DNA of 64,000 nucleotides from Psychrobacter sp. FDAARGOS_221 (GTDB lineage Bacteria; Pseudomonadota; Gammaproteobacteria; Pseudomonadales; Moraxellaceae). The translations under genes were made by a program, and so were the position numbers. This document shows positions 34,142 to 47,100 of this stretch, piece after piece (positions within the stretch are counted from its first letter, which is position 1; every line of letters starts with the position of its first letter). The notes below the pieces were generated by a model, which saw only the letters and a program-made list of their open reading frames with translations, made no database searches and was not told the origin of the DNA. The stretch spans positions 682,001 to 746,000 of the forward strand of contig NZ_NWFK02000001.1 in the NCBI RefSeq assembly GCF_002313155.2, read 5' to 3'.

Positions 34142-35209
34142 CTAAGGGACAACTGGAACATGGTTAAGCCCTAACGCCTCGTCAAAGCCAAACATAACGT
34201 TCATACACTGTACAGCTTGTCCTGCAGCGCCTTTAACCAAGTTATCTTGCACAACCAAAATAGTGGCTTCTTGTCTGTCATTATTTTGATGAACCGCTAT
34301 ACGCAATCGGTTGCTGGCTCTAACACTACGGGTATCAGGATATTCACCTTGAGGTAGCACGTCTATAAATTGCTCATCTTTATAAGCATTTTCGTATAAA
34401 GACTGCAGATCTAACTTGCTTGCCTCTTCAGTCAGCCCAAGGTGAATGGTCGTAAACATACCGCGTATCATCGGCACTAAGTGCGGTACAAAACGAATGT
34501 TATGAGTAAATTTACTGCCTAATAACTGATGTACACCTTGCTCAATTTCAGGTAAATGACGATGCCCAGTGACACCATAAGCATTAAAGTTATCAGTGGT
34601 TTCAGCATAGTTTAAATTTAACTTAGCCTGACGTCCAGCACCTGATACACCTGACTTAGCATCGATAATTATACGCGATTCGACCAGTTGCTTATTGTCT
34701 GCATTTTGTGCATCGATGATTGGCTTTAGGCCTAAAATAGCGGTGGTTGGATAACAGCCTGGATTACCAATCACTTGTGCCGACTTAATCGCGTCACGGT
34801 TAATCTCTGGCAATCCATAAGCGGCTTGCTTCAACAACTCTGGGCACGCATGCTGATGCTTATACCAATGTTCAAACGCTTCAAGTGACTGCAAACGAAA
34901 GTCTGCTGCAAGGTCAATGACTTTTACCCCTGCATCCACCAGTTTTTGAGCCTGTTGCATCGCCACACCGTGCGGTGTTGCAAAAAATACCACATCACAC
35001 TCAGCTAAGGCTTCTACTGTCTGCTCACCCAGATCACTATAAACCAAATCTGAAATCCCTCTCAAACTTGGAAATATAGAGGCCACTGGCTTACCTGCTT
35101 CAGAGCGTGATGTCAGCCACTTAATAGTGACTTCTGGGTGTGAGGACAACAGGCGTATAAGCTCCACACCTGTGTATCCGGTACCGCCGACGATGGCTAC
35201 TTGCAACAT
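34142..35209 (-). CDS. argC: N-acetyl-gamma-glutamyl-phosphate reductase
   Basis: 355 residues. NADP-binding [14 protein letters not shown] at 8-21, catalytic C152 in NPGCYPTT, and HRHLPEIEQ. Third step of arginine synthesis (ornithine arm). This is the longer, type-1 ArgC form. It is not in an arg operon here; neighbours are hemE and a DUF6776 gene. Confidence 0.96.
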   Translation of the reverse strand: MLQVAIVGGTGYTGVELIRLLSSHPEVTIKWLTSRSEAGKPVASIFPSLRGISDLVYSDLGEQTVEALAECDVVFFATPHGVAMQQAQKLVDAGVKVIDLAADFRLQSLEAFEHWYKHQHACPELLKQAAYGLPEINRDAIKSAQVIGNPGCYPTTAILGLKPIIDAQNADNKQLVESRIIIDAKSGVSGAGRQAKLNLNYAETTDNFNAYGVTGHRHLPEIEQGVHQLLGSKFTHNIRFVPHLVPMIRGMFTTIHLGLTEEASKLDLQSLYENAYKDEQFIDVLPQGEYPDTRSVRASNRLRIAVHQNNDRQEATILVVQDNLVKGAAGQAVQCMNVMFGFDEALGLNHVPVVP

Positions 35210-35328
35210 ATCTCATCCTATCTGATTATAATTTTTTATCTTTTATGCCAGTCAGTTAAATAACCGCTGGCATATTACGCTTTCTTATAGCCTACCTAAA
35301 ACAAGCTATAAGACAACTGTTGAATGTA

Positions 35329-36486
35329 TTACAGCTTGTAGCTGTGTACTGCATCCACAAATACTTTGGCATTTTCAGGATTTACCCACTGGGTAATACC
35401 ATGGCCTAGGTTTGCAACATATCCTGTCTTCTCACCAGACGCATAAGCATCATCAAGCATCAGCTTAACGGCTAGGCGAATTGACTCAGGTGTTCCGTAT
35501 AAAGTCGCTGGGTCTAAGTTACCTTGTACGGCAACTTTCTTACCAGACTGAGCGATAATTGATCTGGCTCTGTCTAACGGCATGGTCCAATCTAATCCTA
35601 AGCAATCTGCTTCACTGTCAGCTTGTACATCTAACCACAGTCCGCCACCTTTGGTAAATACCACTACAGGAATATCAGGATGACGTTTCTTCAGCTCTGC
35701 AACCACACGCTTGTTATAGTTGTGCGAGAACTCCACGAATTGACGATGCGCCAATGCGCCGCCCCAACTGTCAAACAACTGAACAATTTGAGCACCAGCC
35801 ACGATTTGTGCATCTAAGTAATCAATAATGCAATCTGTGGTGTGCTGCAGAATCTTGTGTAAAAATTCAGGCTGACTGTATAGCAAGCCTTTGGTATAAC
35901 GATAATCTTTTGAGCTGCCGCCTTCAATCATATAAGTGGCTAAGGTCCACGCACTACCTGAGAATCCAAATAATGGTACCAGTCCGTTAAGCTCTTTACG
36001 GATGCTGGTTACTGCGTCCATCACGTAGCCTAATGAATCGTTAGCATCAAACGGCTCTAACTGTTTAAAGTCTGCTTCAGTGCGTAAGGTGCGTTTAAAC
36101 TTTGGACCCTCACCAGTTTCAAAGTATAGGCCTAGACCCATGGCATCAGGGATGGTCAAAATATCACTGAACAGGATTGCCGCGTCTAAATCAAAACGGC
36201 GTAGCGGCTGCATCGTCACTTCAGTGGCTCTTGCCGTATCTTTACATAAGCTTAGAAAGTCTCCAGCTTCTGCACGCGTCGCCTTATATTCAGGCAGATA
36301 ACGACCCGCCTGACGCATCATCCATACTGGCGTCACATCAACATCTTCAAAGCGCAGGACTTTTAGTAAACGGTCATTTTTTAAAGGTGCAAAATTATGT
36401 GTTGTATTGGTCAAGTTTACATCCTCATTTTGATTACCGTTGACTAGCTGATCGTCGATACGGTTACTTGTATTAGTAATAGACAT
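35329..36486 (-). CDS. hemE: Uroporphyrinogen decarboxylase
   Basis: 385 residues; family usually about 354. The extra length is an N-terminal extension of about 32 residues before [36 protein letters not shown]. The substrate-binding RQAGRY motif, [12 protein letters not shown] and [10 protein letters not shown] are present. It decarboxylates uroporphyrinogen III to coproporphyrinogen III in haem synthesis. The start at 36486 has AAGAGA 6 nt upstream, so the extension is likely real. Confidence 0.95.
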   Translation of the reverse strand: MSITNTSNRIDDQLVNGNQNEDVNLTNTTHNFAPLKNDRLLKVLRFEDVDVTPVWMMRQAGRYLPEYKATRAEAGDFLSLCKDTARATEVTMQPLRRFDLDAAILFSDILTIPDAMGLGLYFETGEGPKFKRTLRTEADFKQLEPFDANDSLGYVMDAVTSIRKELNGLVPLFGFSGSAWTLATYMIEGGSSKDYRYTKGLLYSQPEFLHKILQHTTDCIIDYLDAQIVAGAQIVQLFDSWGGALAHRQFVEFSHNYNKRVVAELKKRHPDIPVVVFTKGGGLWLDVQADSEADCLGLDWTMPLDRARSIIAQSGKKVAVQGNLDPATLYGTPESIRLAVKLMLDDAYASGEKTGYVANLGHGITQWVNPENAKVFVDAVHSYKL

Positions 36487-36634
36487 TATTATCTCTTTTT
36501 AATCCACCTGATTTATATGGTGTTTCATGTGATATTTATTCAGTTTAATAATATAAGCTCGCGGTTTATATTCACGCCAAACGTGACTGGTCGTCTTAAG
36601 CTTAATGTTTAGCGCCAATACATCATGCAACTTC

Positions 36635-37858
36635 TTATTTATTTAAAATGGCCATATCATCACGATGAACCATAACCACTCTGTCTTCAGACTCACCTAA
36701 AATTTTATCAAAGTTTTGGGTTTTTTCACGTGCCACACGCTTCGCTTCATCCGATGAGAAGTTGACCTGACCGACTGCGATGCGCTCTTTGGTATCATAA
36801 TCGACCAAAGCAACCACGTCACCCTCATCGAAATCACCTTGAATCTCAACCACACCAACAGGCAATAAGCTCTTTCCTTGAACGGTAATCGCTTCAACTG
36901 CACCTGAGTCAATAAATAACGTGCCTGCCATACGTAAGTGAGCCGCTAGCCACTGCTTACGCGCAATGATCTTATCGGCTTGGTTGGTTTTCAATAAGGT
37001 ACCGACCGATTCACCAGCAGCGACTCGAGTAATGACTTTATCAATGCTACCGTTAGCGATAACGGTTGGACAACCACCCATGGCAGCCAAACGGCCGGCA
37101 CGAATTTTGGTTAACATACCGCCGCTGCCCAGCTTACCGCCTTCACCAGCGATATCAAATAAATAATCTGCCATCGCGCGCTCTTGGCGAATCATTTTAG
37201 CATCTGGGTTTTCACGTGGGTTATCCGTAAAGACACCGTCTTGATCAGTTAGAATGATATATAGATCAGCGCTGACCATGGCTGCTGCCATAGCACCTAA
37301 GGTGTCATTGTCACCAAATTTAATTTCATCGACGGTAATGGTGTCGTTCTCGTTAATTACTGGCAGCACACGCCAAGACAGTAATTTACTTAAGGTGTTG
37401 GCTGTATTTAAATAGCGCTCGCGATTAGACAAATCATCATGGGTTAATAGAATCTGAGCACTTTGGACACCGCTTTGGATTAACGCTGATGACCAAGTTT
37501 CAATCAATCCCATTTGACCGATAGCGGCACACGCTTGCAGACCTTCAAGCTTTTTAGGTCGCTCTTCTAAGCCCATACGTACTACACCTTCGGCAACCGC
37601 ACCTGAAGAGACCAATATAACTTCTTTGCCCTCGTTATGCAGCTTAGCAATTTGGCTGGCCCATTCGTAAATGGCTGTTCGATCCAGCCCTTTACCATTA
37701 TTGGTCAGTAATGATGAGCCAATTTTTACAATGACACGCTGTAATTTAAAAGAACGTTTTTCAGTATTAAAGCGTTCATCACTTGAATCGACAGGTTTTG
37801 GGATGCTGCCCTGATTTTGATTTGCTATTGTTTTTTTATCGCTTTTATTAGCACTCAT
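36635..37858 (-). CDS. proB: Glutamate 5-kinase
   Basis: 407 residues from the ATG at 37858, chosen because GGAAGG lies directly upstream; a start 27 bp further upstream lacks one. Amino-acid kinase domain (about 40-290: VIVKIGSSLLTNNGKGLD, ILLTHDDLSNRERYLNT, NENDTITVDEIKFGDND) and C-terminal PUA domain (about 310-390). First step of proline synthesis. An N-terminal extension of about 35 residues precedes the kinase. It follows obgE, a common pairing. Confidence 0.95.
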   Translation of the reverse strand: MSANKSDKKTIANQNQGSIPKPVDSSDERFNTEKRSFKLQRVIVKIGSSLLTNNGKGLDRTAIYEWASQIAKLHNEGKEVILVSSGAVAEGVVRMGLEERPKKLEGLQACAAIGQMGLIETWSSALIQSGVQSAQILLTHDDLSNRERYLNTANTLSKLLSWRVLPVINENDTITVDEIKFGDNDTLGAMAAAMVSADLYIILTDQDGVFTDNPRENPDAKMIRQERAMADYLFDIAGEGGKLGSGGMLTKIRAGRLAAMGGCPTVIANGSIDKVITRVAAGESVGTLLKTNQADKIIARKQWLAAHLRMAGTLFIDSGAVEAITVQGKSLLPVGVVEIQGDFDEGDVVALVDYDTKERIAVGQVNFSSDEAKRVAREKTQNFDKILGESEDRVVMVHRDDMAILNK

Positions 37859-37943
37859 AATCCTTCCTATAATATATTGATTCATCTATATATTTAAATG
37901 GTACTATGCCCTGTACTAAAAAAGGCTATCTTTTCGCGCTATA

Positions 37944-37973
37944 ACCCTATAGCCAGTCAGTGCGCTATAGGGT
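37944..37973. terminator. hairpin between obgE and proB
   Basis: ACCCTATAGC (37944-37953), 10-nt loop, GCTATAGGGT (37964-37973): perfect 10-bp stem. No long T run follows on either strand, so it may be a weak terminator or processing site. Confidence 0.45.
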
Positions 37974-38027
37974 GTTGTTTAAATTTTAAATACATAGCGT
38001 ATTGCTTTGCTTTTTAGACGCTTTTGC

Positions 38028-39696
<1,669 letters not shown>

Positions 39697-41130
39697 TTAT
39701 GCGCTGATATTGGTATAGTGGATACCTGCCATCTGAGCAGCCACTCTTAATACTTGAGTGCTGTAACCCACTTCGTTGTCGTACCAAACGTAAACAGTAG
39801 CATGGTTGTCTGTCACGATAGTCGCTTGTGCATCAAAGATACCCACATGCTTAGTACCAACGAAGTCAGTAGAAACAGCTTCTGTTGAATCAGAGTAAGC
39901 AATCTGTGATTGCCATGCATCGCTATCAGACACTTGTTTGAAGAACTCATTTAGCGCGTCTGCACTGGCTGGTGCTTTTTCAAGATTTAGGTTTAAGATA
40001 GCCAAGCTAACGTTTGGTGTTGGTACACGAATAGCATTACCCGTTAATTTACCGTTTAGCTCAGGAAGTGCTTTACCTACTGCTTTAGCAGCACCAGTGC
40101 TGGTAATAACCATGTTTAATACCGCACTGCGACCACGACGATCAGATTTGTGATAGTTATCGATTAGGTTTTGGTCGTTAGTGAATGCGTGAATGGTTTC
40201 AACATGACCGTTAACGATACCGAACTCATCATGGATAACTTTTAATGATGGTGTGATAGCGTTGGTTGTACAGCTTGCAGCACTAACAATAGTGTCATCG
40301 CCGATAGTGTCATTATTCACACCATATACAACGTTCTTGATATCGCCTTTTGATGGTGCCGTTAGCAATACTTTTTTCACGCCTTTGGCTTTTAAGTGCT
40401 TACCTAGGCCATCTTCGTCTTTCCAGATACCTGTATTATCAATAACAATAGCGTCTTCGATACCATAGCTGGTGTAATCAACTTCACTTGGATCGTTGGC
40501 ATAGATTACTTGGATAAAGCGACCATTAACCAAGATACCTTGGTTTTCTTCATCAACTTCTACAGAGCCTGCAAATGTACCATGTACAGAGTCACGCTCA
40601 AGTAGTGATGCACGCTTGGCTAAATCACCTTCTTTACCTGGACGTACAACGAATGCTTTTAACTGTAGACCTTTATCAGTAACCGCTTCTTGTAGTAACA
40701 GGCGCGTTAAGATACGACCAATACGACCAAAGCCGTATAGCACAACATCGGTAGCTTCACTTGTTGCAGACTGTGACTTATCAGCTTTTGCAAAAGCGTC
40801 ATTAACGCTTAGTTTATTTTTTACTAATTGACCAGCATCAACCACAGCAGTTGTGATTTCTTGGTTATCAGCAACTTGCTTGATAGTAGCGACTATGTCA
40901 TCAATGCTCAGTGCAGTGCCTTGATTACGAGTGGCTGTTTGCTGAACTTTGGTTAGAATTTCAGAAGCCGCCAAACCGTTTAGGCTATCGCCAAATAAGT
41001 TTACTTTAACGTCTTTGTTAACGTATAAATCATGCAATTGATTGGCAAGCTCATAGGCTTTGCTTTCTTGTTGTTGATAGTTAGCCAAATAGTTTTGGTG
41101 TAACTCACGGCGCGTATTAGCATTACTCAC
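39697..41130 (-). CDS. gap: Glyceraldehyde-3-phosphate dehydrogenase, long form
   Basis: 477 residues; standard GAPDH is about 330. The catalytic part starts near residue 128 (VVLYGFGRIGR, NAD-binding) with catalytic C287 (SAASCTTNAITP) and ends with YVWYDNEVGYSTQVLRV. The first 125 residues are a helical extension (QQESKAYELANQLHDLYVNKDVKVNLFGDSLNG...) found in the long GAPDH group of Moraxellaceae and relatives. GTG start with AAAGGAAG upstream. In these glycolysis-poor bacteria the enzyme probably works in gluconeogenesis; that is inference. Confidence 0.93.
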   Translation of the reverse strand: MSNANTRRELHQNYLANYQQQESKAYELANQLHDLYVNKDVKVNLFGDSLNGLAASEILTKVQQTATRNQGTALSIDDIVATIKQVADNQEITTAVVDAGQLVKNKLSVNDAFAKADKSQSATSEATDVVLYGFGRIGRILTRLLLQEAVTDKGLQLKAFVVRPGKEGDLAKRASLLERDSVHGTFAGSVEVDEENQGILVNGRFIQVIYANDPSEVDYTSYGIEDAIVIDNTGIWKDEDGLGKHLKAKGVKKVLLTAPSKGDIKNVVYGVNNDTIGDDTIVSAASCTTNAITPSLKVIHDEFGIVNGHVETIHAFTNDQNLIDNYHKSDRRGRSAVLNMVITSTGAAKAVGKALPELNGKLTGNAIRVPTPNVSLAILNLNLEKAPASADALNEFFKQVSDSDAWQSQIAYSDSTEAVSTDFVGTKHVGIFDAQATIVTDNHATVYVWYDNEVGYSTQVLRVAAQMAGIHYTNISA

Positions 41131-41384
41131 AATAGTCTTCCTTTGGATAAATGAAGTGAAAGGTTAGTCAAAAAAGTAGGCGCTAACTTACAGTTGATAG
41201 AGCTCATTGATTGGTAATCGAATGAGCTCATAAGCTATCAGGATAGATTTTAAATCATATTGGCAATTTTAGCCAGTCGCTAAACCTAAACCCAACTATT
41301 GGTTTAATGAATAATTGCTTATTTGATTAGCAAAAGCTATGGCTAACCAGTAACAGTTAATAACGACTATTAACTAACCACAAC

Positions 41385-42074
41385 CTACTGTGCAGACTGT
41401 GAGGTATGCGTCGTCATTTTCAACTGGCTAATGTCATAGCCTTGCTGCTGTGCTGCGGCTTTATACTGGCTAATGGTTTCTTCTGGCAATGTCGGTGTAC
41501 GTGATAATATCCATAGATACTTGTTATCAGGGGTACCCACTAATGCACTTTGATACTCGCCTTGTTGTTGGCCTTGTTGTTCCTGGTCAATAACCATGCC
41601 ATCAGCAGTTTTACCATCAAGCGCTAATACCCAATAGTCAGCTTTACCGACTGGTAGCCATCTTAACCAACTCGGTAAAAATGACACTTTTAGCTCGCTA
41701 CCAGTATCATTGGCTGGCTTGGCAAGACCTTTGGCCGTCATATTTGAGCCATCTGTCTTTTTGCATTGGTTAAGCACATCAACCGACTTAATAGAGCCTG
41801 AGTTATCAGTATTTAAGGTATAAGTGGCGGTTACATCAGACGCACAGTTGCGCTGGAAGTACATTGGCATACGCGCAATTTCATACCACTGACCGGCATA
41901 TTTGTTTAAATCAACACGATCAACAGAGGTAGGCTGAGTAACAGGGGCTTGGGTAGCTGTTTGTGTAGCTGCCATCTCTGCTGATCCAGTACTGGCATGT
42001 GAAATCGATGAATAGGCCGCTAATGGTACTAATATTGCCAATGCAATACCGGTGTGTTTTAACAGCGCTTTCAT
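41385..42074 (-). CDS. Lipocalin (Blc-like)
   Basis: 229 residues from the ATG at 42074, chosen because it begins a normal signal peptide (MKALLKHTGIALAILVPLAAYSSISHA). Earlier in-frame ATGs (42131, 42113) would add up to 19 residues; none has a good ribosome site. Lipocalin motif GQWYEIARMPMYFQRNC, then strands with VLNQCKKTDGS, SWLRWLPVGKADYWVLALD and YLWILSRTP. It binds small lipophilic ligands in the envelope. No lipobox Cys follows the signal, unlike E. coli Blc, so it is probably soluble in the periplasm. Confidence 0.88.
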   Translation of the reverse strand: MKALLKHTGIALAILVPLAAYSSISHASTGSAEMAATQTATQAPVTQPTSVDRVDLNKYAGQWYEIARMPMYFQRNCASDVTATYTLNTDNSGSIKSVDVLNQCKKTDGSNMTAKGLAKPANDTGSELKVSFLPSWLRWLPVGKADYWVLALDGKTADGMVIDQEQQGQQQGEYQSALVGTPDNKYLWILSRTPTLPEETISQYKAAAQQQGYDISQLKMTTHTSQSAQ

Positions 42075-42131
42075 AAATGGGCGCTCTGGGATATCTGGAT
42101 TGTAATCATTCATAGTAAGTAGTTTCATCAT

Positions 42132-42503
42132 TTGAGTCGAATTTAATATCTAATATGGGGGTGTGATGTTACTCACACTTATCGACATAACTAGACATTT
42201 GTCATTTAATTTTGCATAACTTAATTGGTAATAGCTTATCCTGATTTGAGTGTCACTAACTTGGCTTTACTTTAACTTTATTATTGATTGATAGCCGTTA
42301 TTGCTTGTCAGCCATTACGAGATTACGAGCTGTCTTTTATATTTGGTTCGTAACCAATAAATAGACCGCTATTTAACTGGCTCTCAAATCTTGATTGCTT
42401 TTATATTGAGTATAATAGAATTGCATTCGGTATATTACTATCGAGAAAATGTGTTATTAAGATACGGTTTGTAAACTAATACGATTAACGTAAACTTTTC
42501 AGA
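42132..42503. other. lipocalin - mutT/thiE spacer
   Basis: 372 bp with no recognisable gene, terminator or repeat. Confidence 0.35.
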
Positions 42504-43655
42504 TTATTGCGTTAAAAAAGCACGTATCCCAGCAACCTTATCGACACCATACTGTCTTGCCGTACTAAGATCACTCGGTGCCAGTCCGCCTAAGCCAATA
42601 ACAGGTATCTCAGATAATGAGGCTAATTGTTCAGCTTCACTCCAACCCAACGCTTGACGTTCAGGATGTGTTTTAGTCGCCTTGATAGGAGAAATATATG
42701 CCCCGACTAGTACAGATAGCTTCTGATTGAGCCGCTGCTGTGCCAAGCTGTTGGCTAACTGGATACTTGCGGCATCATGACAACTGACCGTGATAGGTAA
42801 CTGGGGTAATTGTTGCGCATCTGTTGGCGGATGATTGGCCCAGTGTGTCAGCTGAGACTGGGTTAAATGCTGCGCCCTGACCTGCTTTGGCAAGGTATTA
42901 TCTTGTGTACTATTTTGCTCCATCATATACACCGCCAACTCACTACTGATAATTAACTTAAGATCTGGGCGCTGCTGTATCAAATCCAGTATTAGTCGCT
43001 GCTGATCATCAAGTTCAGCTTGCTTAAGACGACAATAGACATAAGCGTTTTCGGGTAAATACTGAGTATAATAATTGACCCAAGCTTGAGTTTGCTGCTC
43101 TATCGTTGAGCGCTGAGTTGTTGAGCTGACATTTAAGCTTTCTGATTTTGAGGTAACAGACGCTGGGTTATCGACAGCTTTAGGCTCACCCAAATTTAAA
43201 GTAATACTAATTTTATCCCCGACTTGCAGCCACGCCAGTATCGACTTATTAGCCTCCGGTAACGGATAGCGAGACGCTAATAAATCAGCCAAATCTACCC
43301 AGGTTAACGCCTGCCCTTCTGTACCTTGTTTCTGCTTCAGCTGCTGCTGATATTGGGCATCTGATAGCTGCACTCGATACACATGCAAGCAGACTTGTTT
43401 TGATTCTTCACCGTCTTGTCCAGGATAGTGATGACGCAGTATTCCCAATCTATTTATCTGACTGTCAATTGAAATGTCTAGCCCAATCTCTTCATTAACC
43501 TCTCTGATGAGAGCCTGCTTAGGCGCTTCATCGGCTTCAATTTTACCACCCACAAACTCATAGCGGTTGCCCTGATGTTGCTGCGCATTTCTATAGCCTA
43601 ATAAATAATGCTGTCCATGATGAATCACTGCTATCGCCACATCTATCTGTCGCAT
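42504..43655 (-). CDS. mutT: Nudix (MutT) - thiamine phosphate synthase-like fusion
   Basis: 383 residues. The N-terminal Nudix domain has the box GGKIEADEAPKQALIREVNEEIGLD (36-60, all catalytic Glu present); it hydrolyses 8-oxo-dGTP. After a linker (about 150-200) the C-terminal part (about 215-383) looks like a TIM-barrel thiamine monophosphate synthase (LSVLVGAYISPIKATKTHPERQALGWSEAEQLASLSEIPVIGLGGL... GVDKVAGIRAF). The same fusion occurs in Pseudomonas and Acinetobacter. Whether the second domain is an active ThiE is doubtful: the usual pyrophosphate-binding residues are not all evident. Confidence 0.87.
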   Translation of the reverse strand: MRQIDVAIAVIHHGQHYLLGYRNAQQHQGNRYEFVGGKIEADEAPKQALIREVNEEIGLDISIDSQINRLGILRHHYPGQDGEESKQVCLHVYRVQLSDAQYQQQLKQKQGTEGQALTWVDLADLLASRYPLPEANKSILAWLQVGDKISITLNLGEPKAVDNPASVTSKSESLNVSSTTQRSTIEQQTQAWVNYYTQYLPENAYVYCRLKQAELDDQQRLILDLIQQRPDLKLIISSELAVYMMEQNSTQDNTLPKQVRAQHLTQSQLTHWANHPPTDAQQLPQLPITVSCHDAASIQLANSLAQQRLNQKLSVLVGAYISPIKATKTHPERQALGWSEAEQLASLSEIPVIGLGGLAPSDLSTARQYGVDKVAGIRAFLTQ

Positions 43656-43961
43656 GGTTGCCCCTACCTCTTTATTTTTGTCTTAATTATCTTAACTTTT
43701 TAATTGTTTTATTTTAACTGTTTATATTTTATCCATTACTGGCTTAGTTGGTATCTGTTGCTAATAGTTAGATATTAAAACACCAAACTATCATTTATTT
43801 AAAGCGGATGCTGCATTTTGCAATCTATTAAAAAAATACTTGCAAATTAGATGATAATCAATAATAATCAAGTTAATGATAATCATTATCAATTATATTT
43901 TGTGGCAATGATTATCCATCAACTCAACTATTTAAACATTCATACAACCAGAGGATAGATC
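43656..43961. promoter_or_regulatory. hemP - mutT intergenic control region
   Basis: 306 bp between divergent genes. Besides the Fur box (43872-43890) it has upstream half-sites ATGATAATCAATAATAATCA (43851-43870) that could extend Fur binding. A possible hemP promoter is TTGCAA (43840-43845), 16 bp, TAATAA (43862-43867). Otherwise AT-rich with no gene. Confidence 0.5.
43872..43890 (+). promoter_or_regulatory. Fur box upstream of hemP
   Basis: GTTAATGATAATCATTATC matches 17 of 19 bases of the classic Fur box GATAATGATAATCATTATC. It lies about 70 bp before the hemP start, so hemP should be repressed when iron is plentiful. Confidence 0.85.
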
Positions 43962-44126
43962 ATGGCGACTATTATTTCTCGTGCACTTCATTTACGTGAC
44001 AATCAACTTCCTATGCTACAGTCTGAGCATCTGTTTGCCCTAACCAAAGAGATTAGAATTCAGCATGAAGGTGAAGAATACCGATTGCGCTTAACCCGAA
44101 ATAATCGTTTGATTCTGACCAAATAA
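43962..44126 (+). CDS. hemP: Hemin uptake protein HemP
   Basis: 54 residues, starting MATIISRALHLRDNQLP and ending IRIQHEGEEYRLRLTRNNRL plus ILTK. The tail matches the HemP family pattern (EIRI-H-G-EYRLRLTR-KLILTK). Ribosome site AGAGGA 7 nt before ATG, Fur box upstream, and its own terminator directly after. In other bacteria HemP promotes expression of haem receptor genes such as hemA/bhuR, often encoded next to it. Here no receptor gene is adjacent, so it may act in trans. Confidence 0.88.
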   Translation: MATIISRALHLRDNQLPMLQSEHLFALTKEIRIQHEGEEYRLRLTRNNRLILTK

Positions 44127-44143
44127 ATACTAACACCTAAAAT

Positions 44144-44173
44144 AAAAAGGACAGCTCAACGGCTGTCCTTTTT
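44144..44173. terminator. terminator between hemP and tamB
   Basis: AAAAAGGACAGC and GCTGTCCTTTTT with a 6-nt loop: 12-bp stem with T run on + and A run allowing use from the tamB side as well. The genes are convergent. Confidence 0.88.
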
Positions 44174-44199
44174 GTTTACTTAAACTATTATTTTCTCAA

Positions 44200-47100
44200 C
44201 TAGAAGCGGAAGCTATAAACCACATCAATCGCATTCTCAATTGATGACGTGGCCTGCACATAAATGCGTCGAGTCAACTGATAACGCAATGACAAGCTGT
44301 TTTGCGCATTAAACACACCAACACCATAACGAATATACAAGTCAGGGGTAATATAGCCGGTAACGTTGACATTGGTATCTTCACTATTACCAGATGCATC
44401 GATGGTCAAGCGCTCTAGACCAAAGGCATTACCAATACTGTTGGTCAAGCTACTGGCACTTCTTAGCCCTAGGCTTAGACCAGCTGCCGCCAAGTTATTG
44501 GTAACCTCTGACTTAAAGCCCTCTTCACTGATCTGAGTAGCACCAGAGTCAGAGATACGACCGGTAACCAGCGCATTCATAGCCTGCTGCTGGGTCAGAC
44601 CTGCTTCATTAAAGACGATGATATTTGGATCAGCAATCTCACCTTTGACGCGGATACCAACATCAAAGCCTTCAATCTCTCTAGCAGCTTCGATACTCAA
44701 CTGTGGATTAGTCACATCACCATTAAAGCGAATTTGACCATAGTTGAGCTCAAGGCTCTGACCAAAGGCATCAATTCGGGTACGGCGGCTCACTTGGATC
44801 ACACCCAGTCCATTCATCACGCCTTGACCTTTTTGGGTAATATGAATCGCACCGGCCAATGGAATCACGGCACCAAACCCGCGGAAGTTAACATCATTAC
44901 CTAAGTCGACACCAATCTCAGCGTTAATAGACCAAGGCTTAGATATCGCAAGAACCTCTTCGATATTACCTATTAGCTCACGGTCCAATACCACCACATC
45001 TTCGGATTTGGTGACGACCTCTTCGTTCGCTTCAGGCGGACGGATGGTTGCACTTGGTACGGTCACTGCACCGACGATATTAACGTAGCGCTGCTGCGGT
45101 TTGATAATGATATTAAAGTCAGGGTTGACCTCAGCAAACAGCAATGGCGGCTGCGTAATGACTAGGTTCTCACCTTTAATACGCAGCATCGCTTGCAGCT
45201 CTTGTTGCCAGTTTATCTCACCACTGATATCGCCCTGGCCCTCACCACTCATGAAGTCGCCTTCAATCTTGGCTTGTTGACCACGTATTCTGGCTTTTGC
45301 ATTAATATCTGTTAAGTTGACTGGCAAATCAAGCATGGCAACTGTGGCATCTTTCAGATCCACATCGCCATAGAAGACCGGTTTTGATAACGTGCCGCCA
45401 AGACCTCCTGCCATCGTGATGTTACCGCCTAATTGACGCATTCCTGGGAAGAACGGCTTTAATATCGCTAAGTTAAACTCATTCAATACCAGTGCACCAG
45501 AGATTGGTTTTTGCTCTTTAAACGGATCTAATGCAATATCGGCATAACCACGCGCACCTTGACCACTGTCGATGTCGGTTCTGATTTGTACCCCTTTCTC
45601 AAACGAGCGTACAATCAAAGACACACGCTTGTAAGGCAAAGTAATTGGATCTAGATAACTGTCTTGCTGCATGCCAATTTGACCGTTATCGGTATACAAG
45701 GTTGCATTAATGGTCGGGTTTACACCTTTACCCCAAGCCATCACTGCTTTACCATTAAGCGTTGATTTCCAAGTCAGCTCTTTTGGTAAAAATGGCGCAA
45801 ATAAAGTGGTATCAATCTCTTGAATCGCGAGGTTGACTTGCCCTTGATCAGCAGAAGCAATTAAATTCTCACGAAGACATAGTTTGCCCTCTTGATTGCT
45901 TGCTTGCCAGCAATGTGCAGCCAGCTGTAACTTAGGCTTATTGTTAGCAAAGGATGCATTAAGCTGCGCAGGCTGACTTTGAGACAAGGTGACATATTCT
46001 GTCGCAATCTTACCGTTACCAATAGCGCCGTCCCAAGTTTGTGCTTGACGATCTAGACTACCTTTCACCGCAGCCTCAACCGTCACATCGGTACCGGCAC
46101 TGACCGTATCTGCTTTCAGTGTTAATGTGTGCTGCTGCTCGGTACCATTGAATACAGCTTGTACACTGCTTAGTTTGGTTTGCGCTGCTTGCAGTCCGTC
46201 AACCATCACCACTAAGGTACTTGGACGCTTGGCCAGATCAACAATCTTACCTTTAACACTACCACTTTCAAGATAAGCACCTGGCAACTGCAGCTGTTTA
46301 CTTTCTAAATCAACATACAGGGTTGGCAACGCTTGTCCTTCAGGCTGTACCACCGTTAACGCACCGATGATATTACCGGACATGCTGTCACTAACTTGAC
46401 CTAAATCACGAATGTTGACTCTGGCCTGAAGGTCTTCAATATTACCATTGGCTAAAATCTCATTATCGCCCCACTGAACCAGAACATTATCCGCATTTAG
46501 GATTTCTACAATACTTTTGACCTTAGCGACTTGACCACTGGCATCATCAGTTTTTAGGCTCGCCAAGTACTGGTTCATGTTTTTAGGAAGATGTAAGGTT
46601 GTATCAAGGCTGCCTTCAGCGCTCAATGGCTTACCATCAAGCTCACCACGTAGAGCCATTTGGCTGACCTTAATTTGCTGAACACTGTCTTTCCACAGCC
46701 CAGTGCTTGAAACACGGCCAGTAATATTACTCGGAACATCACTAACAAAGTAGCCTAAATTGAACTCATCCATCACAGCGTTAATGTCCCAGGCAATGCC
46801 ATTTTTGACATTAACATCACCTTTGGCGACTAAGCTGCCGGCCTCTCCCACATGACTTAAGTTACGCACGGTGATTTGCTGTGCATTACCGCCAGCATCG
46901 ATTTTTAGCTTACCTTTAGGTAGCTGCGGCGTATCAATGGCACCGTCAAATTTTACGTCAAATGCGCGCAAGTCTCCCAACTGTGTTTGATTATCTCGCC
47001 AATGACCCGAGGTCTGTAAATCACCGCTAACGATGGCATCGGTTTGTGGTGCGAAAAATCCAACATCAAAGTCTTTAGTATTGGCTTTGACATTCCATTT

